This document shows, one piece after another, positions 10,801-23,009 of a stretch of DNA of 64,000 bases; positions within the stretch are counted from its first letter, which is position 1; each line of letters opens with the position of its first letter. This DNA is from Apostichopus japonicus. Taxonomy: Eukaryota; Echinodermata; Holothuroidea; Aspidochirotida; Stichopodidae. Where the stretch lies: assembly GCF_037975245.1 (NCBI RefSeq), contig NC_092571.1, positions 23,875,564-23,939,563 on the forward strand, written 5' to 3'. Position numbers and translations under genes: made by a program. The notes under the pieces are model-generated. The model was not told the DNA's origin. It ran no database searches and saw only the letters and a program-made list of their open reading frames with translations.

Positions 10801-13800
10801 TAGATTATCTATGCAGTCAATGCATTGCCTACTGTGTTAGGCTGAGGCGCACAAAAGATTATTTCCTATGGATGCAGCCTAGCTGTATTATGCTGCAGCT
10901 CCCTCAGTGCATTATTGCGCAGTATCCATAGAAACCGATGAAACATTCACAGCCGATAACCTCGAAGATATCATTTTGCTAATTTACATTTTACAAAAAT
11001 GCAATGCCACAATTGGTATTCAGTGCTCATATGACAAACAGGTTGTTATTTTGAGGAACAAAAATCCAAGTTTACATTTGCCAGAGCTTTCTTCATTCTG
11101 TTACAAATTCATTATCATCATCATCATCCTGTTTGTTTATTAGTTTGGTTTATTCATTTATTTTTTTACCCATGTGATGTTTGTTTTGCCTTGATTTTTT
11201 TTGTTCAGACAAGGACAGTGCAAAGTCAAGCAGGTCTTTATGCCAGAGATAAATATTAGCTGATTGTAAATAGTTTGTAGTCTGTTCTGACGTGTTGTTA
11301 TACTGTTTAAACAATGGGGAGGGCAGGAGATTAATTCATCCATATTTCTTTTACGTTTTGACTATTAAAAATCGCACTTTGAACCCTTAATTTCTACTCC
11401 ACTAGAGCCTCAAATGCTGTTTTGAATTCAGACCTTAGGCAGTGTCAAAAAAAATATAAGCTGCAGCAGCTGCAAAGTTCCCTGCAGGAAGGCAAAATGA
11501 AAATATCAAAAAGTAGAGATATTTCAGCAGTGTCTATTGTGTGAAACTGCAGACCATAAAAGATATTTACATGTCCTAAGTAGCCTGGCTGCAGAATGCT
11601 GCAGCCCCTCAGTAGTGTGCTACCGTACTTTTAACAGGTGCACTTTTTTTTGCAGTGCACTTTTGCACTAAGTGAACTTTTTTTGATGATTTGGTCTATA
11701 TTCGGGGGTGATTCAAACAAATAGGCAAAAATATTTGTGAAAGGTTACCAGAGATCAAGCAACAAGTACTTGAAAAAGGAAAGTATTTAGTGACCAGAAA
11801 CCTGTTCTGATAAAGTAGCTATTTGTGCCAACTCTCTTTGGGGAACAAATCTTGATGTAAAGTACAAATATTGTAATTTTACATGTTTTTAGGAAGTACG
11901 CTACTCGTACAAGAAAAGAGAAAACATCTGAATGAATAGTAACTCTGGTTTGACATTTTCCTTGCTACTTGTAAGAAATTTGACTAGATCACTTAAATCT
12001 GGTTCTTAGAAAAAAAGCAGTGAAGACTGGAGAAATAGAAAAAACACTCCAAAGTAACAACTCCATGTATTGTGTAAGCTTCACAGACAATGATAGTGTG
12101 TACTGCATGTATATATATACTGTAGCCATTGTCAGTGTGGTTCAGAAGTTACTGTTGAAGTTACCAACCAGCTTTTCATAGACTTATTAGTATCCAAAAT
12201 TTGCAAGTCAATAATTAGGAGACAAAAATATCTTATACTGTTCTGTCAAGCTCGTCAAATCACGCGTTGCCAGTGTGATACATATCAACCCTGAACTTGT
12301 GTTAATTATAGCCTGTCGTTTTCAGTGTCACCAATTGTTCGTTTCAAATTTGACCTGCATGGTATTCCTGTTGTGAAATTAATAAATTTTTAGTACTCTT
12401 GTCCTTTATGACCTTCGTGGTAATACTTTGGGTTTGTGTCCGGTTAAAGAAGATAACTTCTGAAATCGATTATGGAAACCCCAAAACAAACTGGTTTGAG
12501 GTTTTCATATTTGGCTGACCAAAGTTTTGAGGTCAAGTCTTGATCAAGACAATATTAGTTAATTATATTACCATACAGTATAGTGTACTTATATAGATCT
12601 GTTGATATTAATAATGATCATTATATGGTAATTTCATGTAAATTTGACTAGCACTGTAGGGTACTCTTGTGAACAATGTTTGCTTAGATATGGTGGACGT
12701 GTGTAAAGTATAACAGACTTATAATATACTATATTGAATAGTGAAATATCAGTGAGTGGACTGTGACATAGTTGTATTGGATTTCTCTTGGGGCATCTGA
12801 GGTAACATTCTGTAATTCTTCAGAAATTGTGGCCTTTGTGGTTCGAATTCCCAGTAATAAGGAAGAAGGTTTGCATGCAGGCAGGCATGCATGGCTTGCA
12901 TGCTCTACTGGGAAGAAAAACATACCCATAGTCATACATGAGAAATAATTTTTAATGTCAAATTTTTGTGTAGGTGGTTTGAATGTTCCAAATTTTGTGT
13001 CATATAAAATACTATGAATCCTGTTTATAATAATCGCACCACTGTGCATTTTTGTGTCTCTATATAGCAATTTTTTGGCGGTTACAGCATGAAGCATTCC
13101 CTGACACAATGTCCAACTGATCTGAAGTGGGGGAGAAAATGATGAAGTTGGCAATCTAAGTTAGGAAACAATGCTTGACAATTAAACATCACTCATTTCA
13201 CTGCATTAATTGCATATTTCCAGCAAGTTCAAGTGTCATAGAGCAGTAAAATACATGAAGTAGAACTTAGTCTAGAATACATGTATGGTCTAGAATACAT
13301 GGTCTAGAATACATGGTCTAGAACTAAGTCTGCAACCAGAGAAACTAGAAAGTACAAAAAATGAAATATACTATATTGCAAGTTTAATTTCATATGTGAT
13401 ATTTGAACATGTATACATGCATTGTACAGCTCTAATGTAATGTGTACACCTGTAATGTGCCCCAAACCCTGCGGTCTCTCAATCTTCGGTAAGACAACTG
13501 ACTTCTGAATTAGTTGATCAATTGATACTACATCAGCTCTGCATCACACATATGAGCTGTACACAGAAGTTGTGATTAAAGTACGGTACAGTACCTAACG
13601 CCTGCCGTGTACTTATTACTGTATGGTCTGTACTTGTAAGCTTCATGTCCAATGCTGGTCAAAGGTCACTTGTATCATGGTTATTGGTTGTTTGCAATTC
13701 ATGCACGTTGCTTACTTTGGCAGTAAAATGATGCATATACTGTATATGTATATCCTTTCAAAATGAGGGATCATTTTGTGCCAAAGATTTTTATTTCTTT

Positions 13801-16800
13801 TTCTTGTATTTAGACTTCATACCCACAACTGGTTATAAGGAATTCATTTTAACTGTTCAATGCAGGAAGGAGATAAGTTGCAAAACCACAAACCTTTTTA
13901 TCAGTATGTAGTAAATTATCTATCAATTGTGTTGAACAACATATATAGCAAAATATCTATAGGCAGATCAGATGTGAAGATGCACACTGGAAATTTAAAA
14001 CTTTCTGTTCGCTCAGTAAATAGACAATCTACTACAGGGCTTTAAGAATGAACTTGAAGATAATCCTATTTTTTGTACCCGTGCTACAAATGGCAACCTG
14101 TTCGTTCTACGTGGTCGTGCATTTACATGTTAAGAAAGTCCTTGAGATAGTAGTCCTGCATGTTGTAACCCAGTCCCTTCAAAAGTGTTATTCACGGAAG
14201 CATTAGATTAATAACGAGAAAAATCAATTACATTGACGGCAAAGAGGGGGCAGGAAATTTAATGTCTTATGCTCCAGTAATTACAACAGCGATAAGTTGC
14301 CATACATTTACTAAACATGATTCTACTCTGAACTTAGGTAAGCGTTGTCGAATATACATTCAGCAAAGGGATGTGACCCTTTAAACATTCCAAGGATCGT
14401 CAATTAAAGTGACTGAACTGCTTAGTCTGTTATATACACAGACCACAAGTCATGTCATTTGTGACTTCAGATGCTACTCAATAGGAAAACAAAGCCTTCA
14501 AGTGTACGATGCAGTACAAGGTTTTTGAAGGACAAATGGTGTTTGGATGTGATCCAAGGGTGCTGTGTTGTTGACATGAAGTTAGAAAGAATGTTTTGTT
14601 TTAGCCACTCATAAGACAATGGATTAGCACTGAGGTACCAATCTCATCATAATGTTGGCCATAAAGGAGTATTCCGGAAATTTGATGTATGAATATCTTG
14701 AAAACAGGAATATTAGTTGTACTGTAGCTATTGAAGCACAACTAGTTAAATAGCTCTAAATTGTATCCTTTTTCCTGAGCTACTGTCGGACATTAAATAC
14801 CAAGACAGAAATGCTGCCAAAACATGGCTAGTCATAGGCTACAGTATTATACATAACTACTGTACATTTATGTGCTATGATTAAGCTATGTACACATTTC
14901 ACAATATATCTAGGCCTACAATGTGTACCCCCTTCCACCTTGCTGTCAGAATGGTTCACTACTCTTGTCCCTCTTTGTGTTGGAGGAATTTTACCTGATA
15001 GACACTTTGTGTAGTTAAAACTCTACCAGGGACCAACTAATACCCTGGCGTTTTTTAATGAAGCAAATGGAAGCTGTGACCTTTGGTCAGTCTGCCCAGT
15101 AACTCATTGGAAACAGTGGAAAGGTTTCATAATGGTTGGATAGCTGCTGTGAATATTTGACATTAGAGCAGAGTGTACATTGGTACAGTATATCCAAAGG
15201 TGCACAACTGTGGAAATGTTTGCAGCATGCAATGGTCGTGTAGTGTTTGTGAGGTGCAGAACTGTTCACAAGCAAGTAAAGGAAAATTATGTAAAGGAGA
15301 GCTTATAACAGACAGTGTGAGTGCCCCCAAATATAGTGTTGCTCATTCACATTAGTTAGGAGAACTGTCAGGAGGAGACTTCATCTTATTTACACAGTTA
15401 GCAGCTTATCTGTGGTAGACTTTAGCGTTGCCAATAAAACTGTATAAAAAGTTAAACATGATATCAGAATATCAGAGATTAAAAATGATGACAACCAAGA
15501 TACAGACTTTGCCCACTGTTGTTGTTTACCAATTTATTGATTGCTGTTGTGAGAAAAGAAAACAACATCACACATACTAGAATGATATGTTAGTATCTGT
15601 TTACTGTTAAAATGTATATATTGAGGAGAAACAAATAAATGAAATTATATGTAGGTGGTTGCTGTGGGAAGCATACTTATCATAGCCTCATGTTCACATT
15701 AGATAATTCAAGAGTGCTCAGATACCCGAAGTGCCACTTTGAGTACGAAGGCTGGAATCACAGGATCAGACCCTGCTAAGACCCCTTACGAGCAAGTGAT
15801 AGAGATTGTAGTGTGAATGCTATATATTATATGACTATAACTAGCTAATTCATTCGAAACAATCATTGTGTCCTTTTCATGCTTGAGTGGTGCTCTTTCC
15901 TTCGGTTTTTGATTCACCAATCATTAATCAAATTTAGACCCGTTTGAGGTCAGCTCCCTGGGGGAAAGCAAGATCCTGATCTCCCCCTTGCCATTCTCAG
16001 TGTATGGTAACAATATATTATTTGTGATGTGGAGTAGGATGTGAAGGAAAGTTTATGGTTCACAGGCAGGAAACTTGCAGAAGCAACAGTGCCACAAAAT
16101 ATCCTGTAATAGTAAGGGATCATGCACACTGAGCTAGTGAGCTTTCATTAATCTAATGAGAAAGTCAATTGTTTACAGTAAATTGAATTCATTGTTACCT
16201 TCCTGCATGGGATGTTTAAATCTTGAGAGCTTATTTATATAGCTTGGTGGAACTTTCATTTCATCACACATGTACAGTACTTCATTGTAGAGCAGTTTCA
16301 TCAATGTTGTGTGTACAGTGACTCCTCTTAGGAACATACACATAATTTCATGTCACTGATATAAAGTTGTTGAACATCAGAAGTACATTAAATGTCGGCA
16401 GTTGTCTAACGCTTCTCTCCTCATACTTTTGAAAATTACTGTAATCCCATTAGCAATTAACAACAATCATGTCCTCAATTAGAGACTTTTCATGTTTTCA
16501 TGTGACTTCAGACTACCAAGTGACAGTAGCTGTTCCTACTATATTTAGTGTGAAAAGCCGTAAATCCTCAAAGACTCAACCCCTGTAGAGCAGACAGCTA
16601 ACAGACAAACTTTATAAGAAAATCCCTTTTCTCCGCAGACACTCAACCTTAGTCACGTACACTCTACATAGACATGTAACGGAGACTGCTATTTGGGCAG
16701 TTTTATCTAAAATATACTGTATTGGTGGGATGTGAAATGGCCTACTGTACCTTCTCTTCTAACTGGCCATATGAGGTTGCATTCATGACCCTGCCTGTCA

Positions 16801-19800
16801 AAAGAACCAACATTCTCATAAGTGCTACAGTAGATTAACTGTCATGATGGTCCTAATACCATACCTTGTACTAAATGATAACAGTGGCCTTGATGCCTCC
16901 TATCAATCCTTAATGAAGCATAATTTGCATGCATTTTGCTATCTAAAGGTATCAAAATGATTAATTTCTTTTGTTTTCATTTATAGAGCAATCTATTTCG
17001 GAGCCTATGCAAGTGCCAAAAACTTTCTGAATACCAAACTTGAACCAGAGTCTTCCATGGTCCATCTACTCTCTGCAGCTTCAGGAGGTGAGTCTGTAGG
17101 TTATGTATGTATGTGTGTATGTATGTATGTATATTAGATCCTCCTTGGCCTCATTGGCTTATCAAAGCCGCAAGCTAACCGAAGTCAGTCTCTTACATTC
17201 ATATATAACGTCCATGATTATGAATTGTTAATTGTCAACAACTCTGTAACTGGACGACATACATTAATCTGGGAGTAACTCGAACCGGGGACCTTATGAT
17301 TGAAAGGCACCGGCATTAACCACTGAGCTAACACTCCATATCATGATAAAAGTGATGATAAAAGCTAACACTCCACTCCAAATCAAAGGTTCATGGTGAG
17401 GTGTTGAATTGTGAAAATAGAGTGAAAGAAGAGGTTACAACCATAAGTATGGTTGAACAGGATTCCTCAGTATAGGTTGGACTCTAAGAGACTGCAAATG
17501 ACATATATTTGGAACCTTTCTTAAAAATTCTTCACATCTATTCAGTAACACTGGTGGGATGGGGATTGAGTATCATGCCTGCAAAACAGATGGTACCAGT
17601 TTCATTTTGTTTTGGGTGCTGTTGGTTTAGCCATCAAGCCTGCCAATGGGAAAATAAAGCTTGTGATTTGTTGTCAACATTTGTAAAGATTTTTTTTTCT
17701 TGAAAAATTGCCACTTCCTGTGAGTTGATATGTGAAAGATAAGCTTTGGAGAGATTTCTGTGGAAGTTCAAGTTTAGTTAATGATATGGTTGAAATGACC
17801 ATAAAATCTTTAATTCAAAATATAGAACACTAAATTAATTGCTAAAATTACTTCATGTCACCAGAGAAGAATGCTATTTATCATCTTCCATTTCAGGATT
17901 CATCTCAAGTACGTGTACAAATCCAATATGGCTCATCAAAACAAGATTGCAATTAGAACATAGGTAAGTCACAATGATTTCTCTCCTCTATTATTTTTCT
18001 TCACGTTTCAACAAGTTGCATACATGTCTCCAGCTTGGAGATAAAGGTACAATATAGGATGTTAGGAATACTAAAATGCCCCTTGCATAGGGCATCGTGC
18101 AAGGAATTCAGTTATTATAAACATACATGTACACAAAAGTGAGCTTAAAGATACTGATCATATATTGGAGGGTGAAAACGATATTCAGGGCAAGGAACTT
18201 AATACTTACAATAATGTATTATTGATATCATGCTGTGCAATAAAACAGTCTCTCAAATACTTGACATGGTACAGGAGAGAAGGGGAAAACATGTGAAATA
18301 ACCAAACAAAGAAAGGGGGAAAAATGAAGCAAGGGACAAACTAAGAATGGAGATTAGAAAACAAGGTCAATAATGTAAAAACAATGAGCTCTAAAAACAA
18401 ATATTTAAAAGTAGATAAAATCAGTGTTTGCAGCTTGGCACCATCGCCTTGAAGTTTGAACTTTACTAATCGAATGAAAGAGGATTGGCACTTTCAGTCC
18501 AAGAGAGTGGGTCTTTACAACGCTGTGCATAAAAAAAAAAAAAAAGACATATCACAGGCCCAGTAGATTAATTTGACCTTAAGAAAATTTTCTGGGAGCA
18601 TTGTCTCATGTCTGTGTTACATCTCTAGAACTTATAAATCTTTGGTGATGATGACAAATTCCCGATAACAGAATTTGCTTGACCGGTCAGAAAGAATCTT
18701 CGGGGCATAACTTAGGCCTCCGAAGCAGAAGCACCGCCATGGCTGCTCCATATTTTTAATTACTTGAAGTTCATTTCTTTGTTTTCTTTCACCCTGTGAC
18801 AATCACCATCTAGGTTAAGTTATAAATCTGTGTCAGGAAGTATACCGAGATTTGTTAGTAAGTTACTCTTAAGAGAGCCTAAGTCCACCATGATGGCCTC
18901 ATCAGTCTGTGATGAAATCAGTATTGTACGCAGGAGGTATTAACCTTTGTATTATACACAGGAGGTATTAACCTTTGGATGATCTTGCATAATGGTCTAC
19001 AGTCTTGGAAGATAGTGTTAGAACTGTCGTTATCCAGGCAGGGAATCATCTTACCGCTCAAATTTGTGTATCATTCCCTAACAAAATGCTATGGTTCCTG
19101 TGTGCAAAACAAACCTGATATATAAGCCTACATCTTTGCACTTGTGTAAAGCAATGTGTTAAATTTGCATAGCATTTTGTAACTGTGATACTGGATAAAA
19201 TTATTCTCTGCCAGGTACCTAAATTGACGATCTTTTTCTTCCCAGATTCAATCTTACTACCCATTTGAGGGGAGTGGGGAGGGTTTATTTCTTTTTTTCT
19301 CCTGCTGTAATTTTTTCTTTTCATTAATGTATTCAGAAGTGAAAGTGACTTTCACAAAATGTGTTACTTTCAAACTGTATCTGTTGCAAAAACTACCTGC
19401 CTGTTACTGTACATGCTATATGTTTGAATGACACCTTGTGTATGGTTGGTATCAGATTAGTAGCTGCCTTGTCAACATTTCTTTCCATACAGGTTAGGAA
19501 TTGCTAATTTCAGTGACATTTTCTTATGTAGACCTTGTGTAAGTCACTATTGCTTCTTCAGTAAGTGGTAACTAACAATGTAAGTGCAACATTTGCATCA
19601 AACTTGGATTTAGGCCGATAGTGAGGTAAGACAATCTGTTAATATCAGGAATTTTCAGACTCTACAGCTGTCATATGATCTCGGCTAGATTAGCTTTTAA
19701 ATATTCATTTCTCTCTTGCCACTCCGCCACAGGAACGGAAAAAGGTATACGAACACATGGCGAGCCATCAAGACTGTATATAGCCACGAGGGGCTGCGGG

Positions 19801-21641
19801 GATTTTACCGCGGTGTCACAGCGTCATACGTAGGAATATCCGAAACCATGATCCATTTTGTAATCTATGAACGGATCAAGAAGTTTTTGAGAGAGCAGAG
19901 GGCGTACAATTCTGACCTTCTCAGTCCCAAGGATTTCTTGACCTTCATGGGAGCTGCTGCCACATCCAAGAGTATTGCTGCAACTATAGCATATCCACAC
20001 GGTGAGTAGTATTCATGTTCAAATTGTCACTGGACAGACACTGTTCGGGTGCAAGATGTGAATAAGATGCCCTAATTCTTGTCCCTGGAGGTCAAATGTC
20101 ATTTGACCCTGGAGGTCAAATGTCAATGGACATTTGACCCTGGAGGTCAAATGTCAATGGACATGAAGTATTGCTGCAACTATAGCATATCCACACAGTG
20201 AGTAGTATTCATGTATGTTCAAATTGTCACTGGACAGACACTGTTCAGGTGCAAGATGTGAATAAGATGCCTTATTCTTGTCCCTGGAGGTCAAATGTTA
20301 TTTGACCCTGGAGGTCAAATGTCATTGGATATCAAGATGACTTGTAAATGTGACAATGTTTCAGACACAATCCCACAAAAAGAAAAGTAAATGTCATTTC
20401 TTAACTTTGACATGCTGTGGATGTTGGTGTACCATATTTGGTAAAGAAATTCTATATTGCTTTTTGATGGGAGGTCAGAGGTCAGGACAGTCCAAACTCT
20501 AACAGACCACTTGAGCACAAACTACCAAGAAGGGTAGTGTACATTGTTCCTGTACTTGCTATGATAATGTACCATATTTGTTGAAGGAATCGTAGGTCAA
20601 GGGTCATTTACCAGGCTCCCTGTTTACATCATAATAGGCTTGTATTTTGATATCTATTCAGTCAAGTCATGTGCCTGTGTGAGTGATATTCCCTAACTTT
20701 GAGAACATTACATACCTCAGGAAGGAGAATGTTGACAAAATATGTCAACCTTGGCATGTGGCTTGCTGTTATCTCTTAACTGAAGGAACAAAGTTCATAT
20801 TTGCATAGCTTATTATGATGTGCAGTAAGTCAACAGTTAGCTAGTAAGCCTCATAAAAACAGCAACATTCTGAAAGGTAAGTATTCAATCCTGTACAAAA
20901 GTTGACAACAAAGTCATTGCCCAAAGTTACATTAAGAAATTCAGCTTGCATAATATAGCAAGTTACCACTGGGAGGGTCTAATATCTGTGAGAAATACAG
21001 GGACTGTACATGTTAGTACTTAGTTTTAAGCTTTATAGTCATTTAATAGTTAAAGTTGAATGTTCACAGTCTTGTTTGAGGCCAAGGCCCCCTCACACGG
21101 CTTTACAACTTAACCCCTGGTCATTGGTAACTTGTCACATCTACATCCTGGGGGACTTCCCATAGGATGCAGCCACAAACCGGGGCATGCAACTATAATT
21201 ACAAGTTGCCTTGCAAGTCCCTTTATATGCACCTTGGTGAAGAGAGGCGATGGAGATAAAGTGCCTTGTCCAAGGACACAACGTAATGATCTAGTCAGGA
21301 CATGAACCTGCAAACGTTAGTTTTACAATATTTTGTCATCAGACCATCCATTTCATCCATTTAATCCATTTGATCCATTTAAAACTACACTCTTGTTTAA
21401 CCTTTCATGTATTTATTTATTTTCCTTCTTTTTCTCATTTGCAGAGGTTGCCAGGACAAGGTTAAGAGAGGAAGGAACAAAATATAGGACATTTTTTCAA
21501 ACTTTATCGACCGTTCTACGAGAGGAAGGGTTTAGAGGGTGTTATGGTGGGCTGGTAGCTCATCTAGCCAGACAGATACCAAACACTGCCATTGTCTTGG
21601 TAGTATATGAACTAGTGGTGTATTCCCTAAATAAGTTATGA
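7808..21641 (+). CDS. SLC25A36: mitochondrial pyrimidine nucleotide carrier (SLC25A33/36 type)
   Basis: Seven exons (7808-7857, 8404-8571, 10040-10117, 16987-17087, 17897-17963, 19733-20001, 21445-21641) total 930 nt and join in frame to give 309 aa plus stop; human SLC25A36 is about 311 aa. It has the three-fold mitochondrial carrier plan. Signature motifs are PLEVVK (29-34) in repeat 1, PIWLIK (142-147) with the Trp characteristic of pyrimidine nucleotide carriers in repeat 2, and PHEVAR (243-248) in repeat 3. Other conserved blocks are [53 protein letters not shown] and RQIPNTAI. The family exchanges pyrimidine nucleotides across the inner mitochondrial membrane. All introns are GT-AG. One ortholog could serve both vertebrate paralogs SLC25A33 and SLC25A36; the sequence reads closer to SLC25A36. 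Confidence 0.95.
8404..8571 (+). CDS. SLC25A36: SLC25A36-like exon 2
   Basis: Between acceptor CCTACAG and donor AA|GTGAGT. Encodes residues 18-72 with [20 protein letters not shown], the first carrier signature, then a variable loop. Confidence 0.9.
8572..10039 (+). other. SLC25A36-like intron 2
   Basis: 1.47-kb GT-AG intron. Holds one copy of the TTAA-flanked MITE (8632-8999), 61 bases after the donor. Nothing else recognisable. Confidence 0.7.
8632..8999. mobile_element. TTAA-flanked MITE, family A copy 1
   Basis: 368 bp including TTAA at both ends. Terminal inverted repeats run TTAAAGGCATTGAAGACTCG inward and, on the other strand, TTAAAGGGTGTGAAGACTCG. The interior is about 90 percent like the copy at 25339-25711 by eye. 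Non-coding; the TTAA target suggests a piggyBac-type source but no transposase is present. Confidence 0.85.
10040..10117 (+). CDS. SLC25A36: SLC25A36-like exon 3
   Basis: 78 nt after acceptor CTCTTTCAG and before AG|GTGAGT. Encodes [20 protein letters not shown] and the start of the APSRAIYF block. It is phased correctly to exons 2 and 4. Confidence 0.92.
10178..10400. repeat. degenerate tandem repeat (CACTGGTGTTCATACAGTG-like)
   Basis: Recurring words ACTGGTGTTCATAC, ATACAGTGTTAGACTGGT, ACAGTGCTCATGGGTG and TGCTGATGAGTG at about 20-45 base spacing. The order and divergence suggest an old minisatellite. Confidence 0.4.
13267..13325. repeat. 14-bp tandem repeat GGTCTAGAATACAT
   Basis: About three and a half units. 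The array is bounded by ACTTAGTCTAGA on the left and TCTAGAACTAAGT on the right, which are reverse complements, so the whole block is also a near-inverted repeat. Confidence 0.7.
16987..17087 (+). CDS. SLC25A36: SLC25A36-like exon 4
   Basis: 101 nt after acceptor TTTATAG and before GGAG|GTGAGT. Encodes [20 protein letters not shown] and the start of repeat 2 (VHLLSAASG). Confidence 0.92.
17103..17337 (-). mobile_element. tRNA-derived SINE, copy 1
   Basis: On the minus strand it begins GGAGTGTTAGCTCAGTGGTT, a canonical pol III A box, followed about 45 bases on by a B-box-like GGTTCGAGTTAC. The body contains the conserved GACGTTATAT...CTTCGGTTAGCTTGCGGC and TGATAAGCCAATGAGG. It ends in a (CATA)n tail, seen on the plus strand as GTATGTATGTATGT. 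Inserted in intron 4 of the carrier gene. Confidence 0.85.
17897..17963 (+). CDS. SLC25A36: SLC25A36-like exon 5
   Basis: 67 nt between acceptor ATTTCAG and donor AG|GTAAGT. Encodes [20 protein letters not shown], with the PxWxxK signature in the second repeat. Too short to appear as an open frame on its own. Confidence 0.92.
17964..19732 (+). other. SLC25A36-like intron 5
   Basis: GT-AG intron of 1.77 kb. Contains a short direct duplication of a 26-base block (CAGGAGGTATTAACCTTTG twice, about 18932-18978). No gene seen. Confidence 0.6.
19733..20001 (+). CDS. SLC25A36: SLC25A36-like exon 6
   Basis: 269 nt between acceptor CGCCACAG and donor CACG|GTGAGT. Encodes the matrix helix of repeat 2, the [20 protein letters not shown] block and the start of repeat 3 up to IAYPH. 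The last 31 bases and the donor are duplicated downstream (see 19971-20335). Confidence 0.94.
19971..20335. repeat. 196-bp tandem duplication spanning exon 6 end and splice donor
   Basis: Sequence from 19971 (AGTATTGCTGCAAC...) is repeated from 20167 with a constant 196-base offset. It includes the last 31 bases of exon 6, the GTGAGT donor (20002 and 20198) and the intronic CACTGGACAGACACTGTTC block. The only exon change near the junction is the last base, G to A. Use of the second donor would add 196 nt, shift frame and include the TAG just after the first donor. Confidence 0.9.
20086..20165. repeat. short tandem repeats of GACCCTGGAGGTCAAATGTC
   Basis: About three copies of CCTGGAGGTCAAATGTCA in tandem within the 196-bp duplicated unit, and two more at about 20283-20328 in the second unit. 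GGTCAAATG and CATTTGACC also make short inverted repeats. Confidence 0.75.
20336..21444 (+). other. SLC25A36-like intron 6, remaining part
   Basis: Ordinary AT-rich intron, ending in a pyrimidine-rich tract before TTTGCAG. No gene or repeat that I can name. Confidence 0.5.
21445..21641 (+). CDS. SLC25A36: SLC25A36-like exon 7 (stop codon)
   Basis: 197 nt after acceptor CATTTGCAG; stop TGA at 21639-21641. Encodes [20 protein letters not shown], the [15 protein letters not shown] block and the final helix ending SLNKL. The C-terminus lines up with that of the family without extension. Confidence 0.94.
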
Positions 21642-21910
21642 AGCTCTCAAGATGGCTTATTCTGATGAGACATTTTTTTGCCGAGGACAGAGCTTGGAGA
21701 AACGGACTTGAGAGTTGAGAGGATCATGCTTTCCAATTTCTAACGACGGAAGGACACCCTATGAGCATGTTCGCACACAGAAGTCAGAGCAGAAGTACAT
21801 TTTGGAAGGCTAGTTCCGCAATGCATATGAGAAGAAAGGTCAGATGGATGTAAAATTCATGGAGAAATGGGCAAAGTTTATTCCAATGTCTTTTGAGAAA
21901 TGCCTTTGTT

Positions 21911-21916
21911 ATTAAA
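21911..21916 (+). terminator. candidate poly(A) signal ATTAAA for SLC25A36-like gene
   Basis: ATTAAA 270 bases after the stop codon. Other candidates lie at 22301 (ATTAAA) and 23055 (AATAAA), the last one downstream of a MITE. The true cleavage site cannot be chosen from sequence alone. Confidence 0.35.
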
Positions 21917-22602
21917 TTCCATTATTTCTATACAACTGTGTGATGATAACATCCAAGCTTTACAAGATACCTTAGTGTCTTCAAGATCATCAAGCTAAAT
22001 TGTGTCGTTTGTAGCTGCCAGCTGATATTTAATGATTGTCTGTCGGTCTGAAGGCTCTAGTTCATTTTGAACAAACCTGTTGTTGAGGTTGCTCGAACAA
22101 TTCACTGGTGTATTTACCAAGAATGCATTTGGTGACACTCAGACCCTTGAGTTACTCAAAAACATGTTGTAAAGATGTATGTGCTATTTAGCCTACCGTA
22201 CGAAAATTCAGCTTGTCTGAGCCACAACTGTGACAAACTTTGTTAGATCTCAGACTGGCTTTGCTCGACAATAGTTTTGAAAATATTAACTTCTTTTCAC
22301 ATTAAAATACCAACCTAGCCATGACCTACAACAACAACTCCATTGCATATGTACCTGTCTAAATCTTAATTAACATTTACATTTGATGATATATGCTGCA
22401 TTTTATTATTGTCAAAAGTCCACAAGTTGATTTTAAAGGGATTAAATCTGACAGGATGGTGGACGACATTTGTTAAACTCAACCATATTCTGAAATCTCT
22501 CCCTGCTTCACCACTGGTAGGATATACTTCCAAGTTGCTTCAGTGGCAAGTTATACTTGAAGTAGAATGATTATTCCTGTCCATTGAGGTACTTGCAGGT
22601 TA

Positions 22603-23009
22603 AAGGCCTGGTCACACTATACCGATTTTTTATCGGAATACTATCCGATTTTCCCGGAGGAATCGAAACAGCCTGTTTTTCGTTCGGGTCTTCTAGCCAC
22701 AGTGATAAAGGACCTGATTTGCTATCTGTTGAGCCATTCCGATGTGGAATAGCCCTCTCCTAACTTTTGATATTGACTCTGTTTCCTTTAATCGGATAGC
22801 TATCCGATTTCTCTTCCGATTTTTATCGTTTTTCGATGTGACGTCACTTCAGAATGTAGTCAGTTCCAGAACCCCTCAGATTTGGAGTAGGTATTCGAAT
22901 ATTCCACTGCATTCATTACATTCACTACCACAAACCTCACTCTTCGGCCTAAAATCGGAAAAATCGGACCGTATTCCGATAAAATATCGCTGTAGTGTGA
23001 CCGGGCCTT
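22603..23009. mobile_element. 407-bp MITE with TA target duplication
   Basis: Left end AAGGCCTGGTCACACTATAC and right end (other strand) AAGGCCCGGTCACACTACAG continue as an imperfect inverted repeat of about 50 bp through TTTTATCGGAATAC--TCCGATTTT. TA flanks both ends (22601-22602 and 23010-23011). The interior repeats ATCCGATTT and ATCGGA words. No transposase. TA duplication fits a Tc1/mariner-type source, though a three-base TWA site cannot be excluded. Confidence 0.8.

Larger units (their letters stand above)
10118..16986 (+). other. SLC25A36-like intron 3, 6.9 kb
   Basis: No exon or gene is supportable. A 141-codon open frame on the minus strand at 12729-13154 has no recognisable domain and lies in AT-rich intronic sequence. 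Local features are a degenerate 20-bp-scale repeat at 10178-10400 and a short 14-bp tandem repeat at 13267-13325. Confidence 0.6.

Noticed and set aside
12729..13154. 141-codon minus-strand open frame
   Set aside because: It lies within an intron of the carrier gene, has no recognisable domain, and its composition is that of the surrounding AT-rich DNA.
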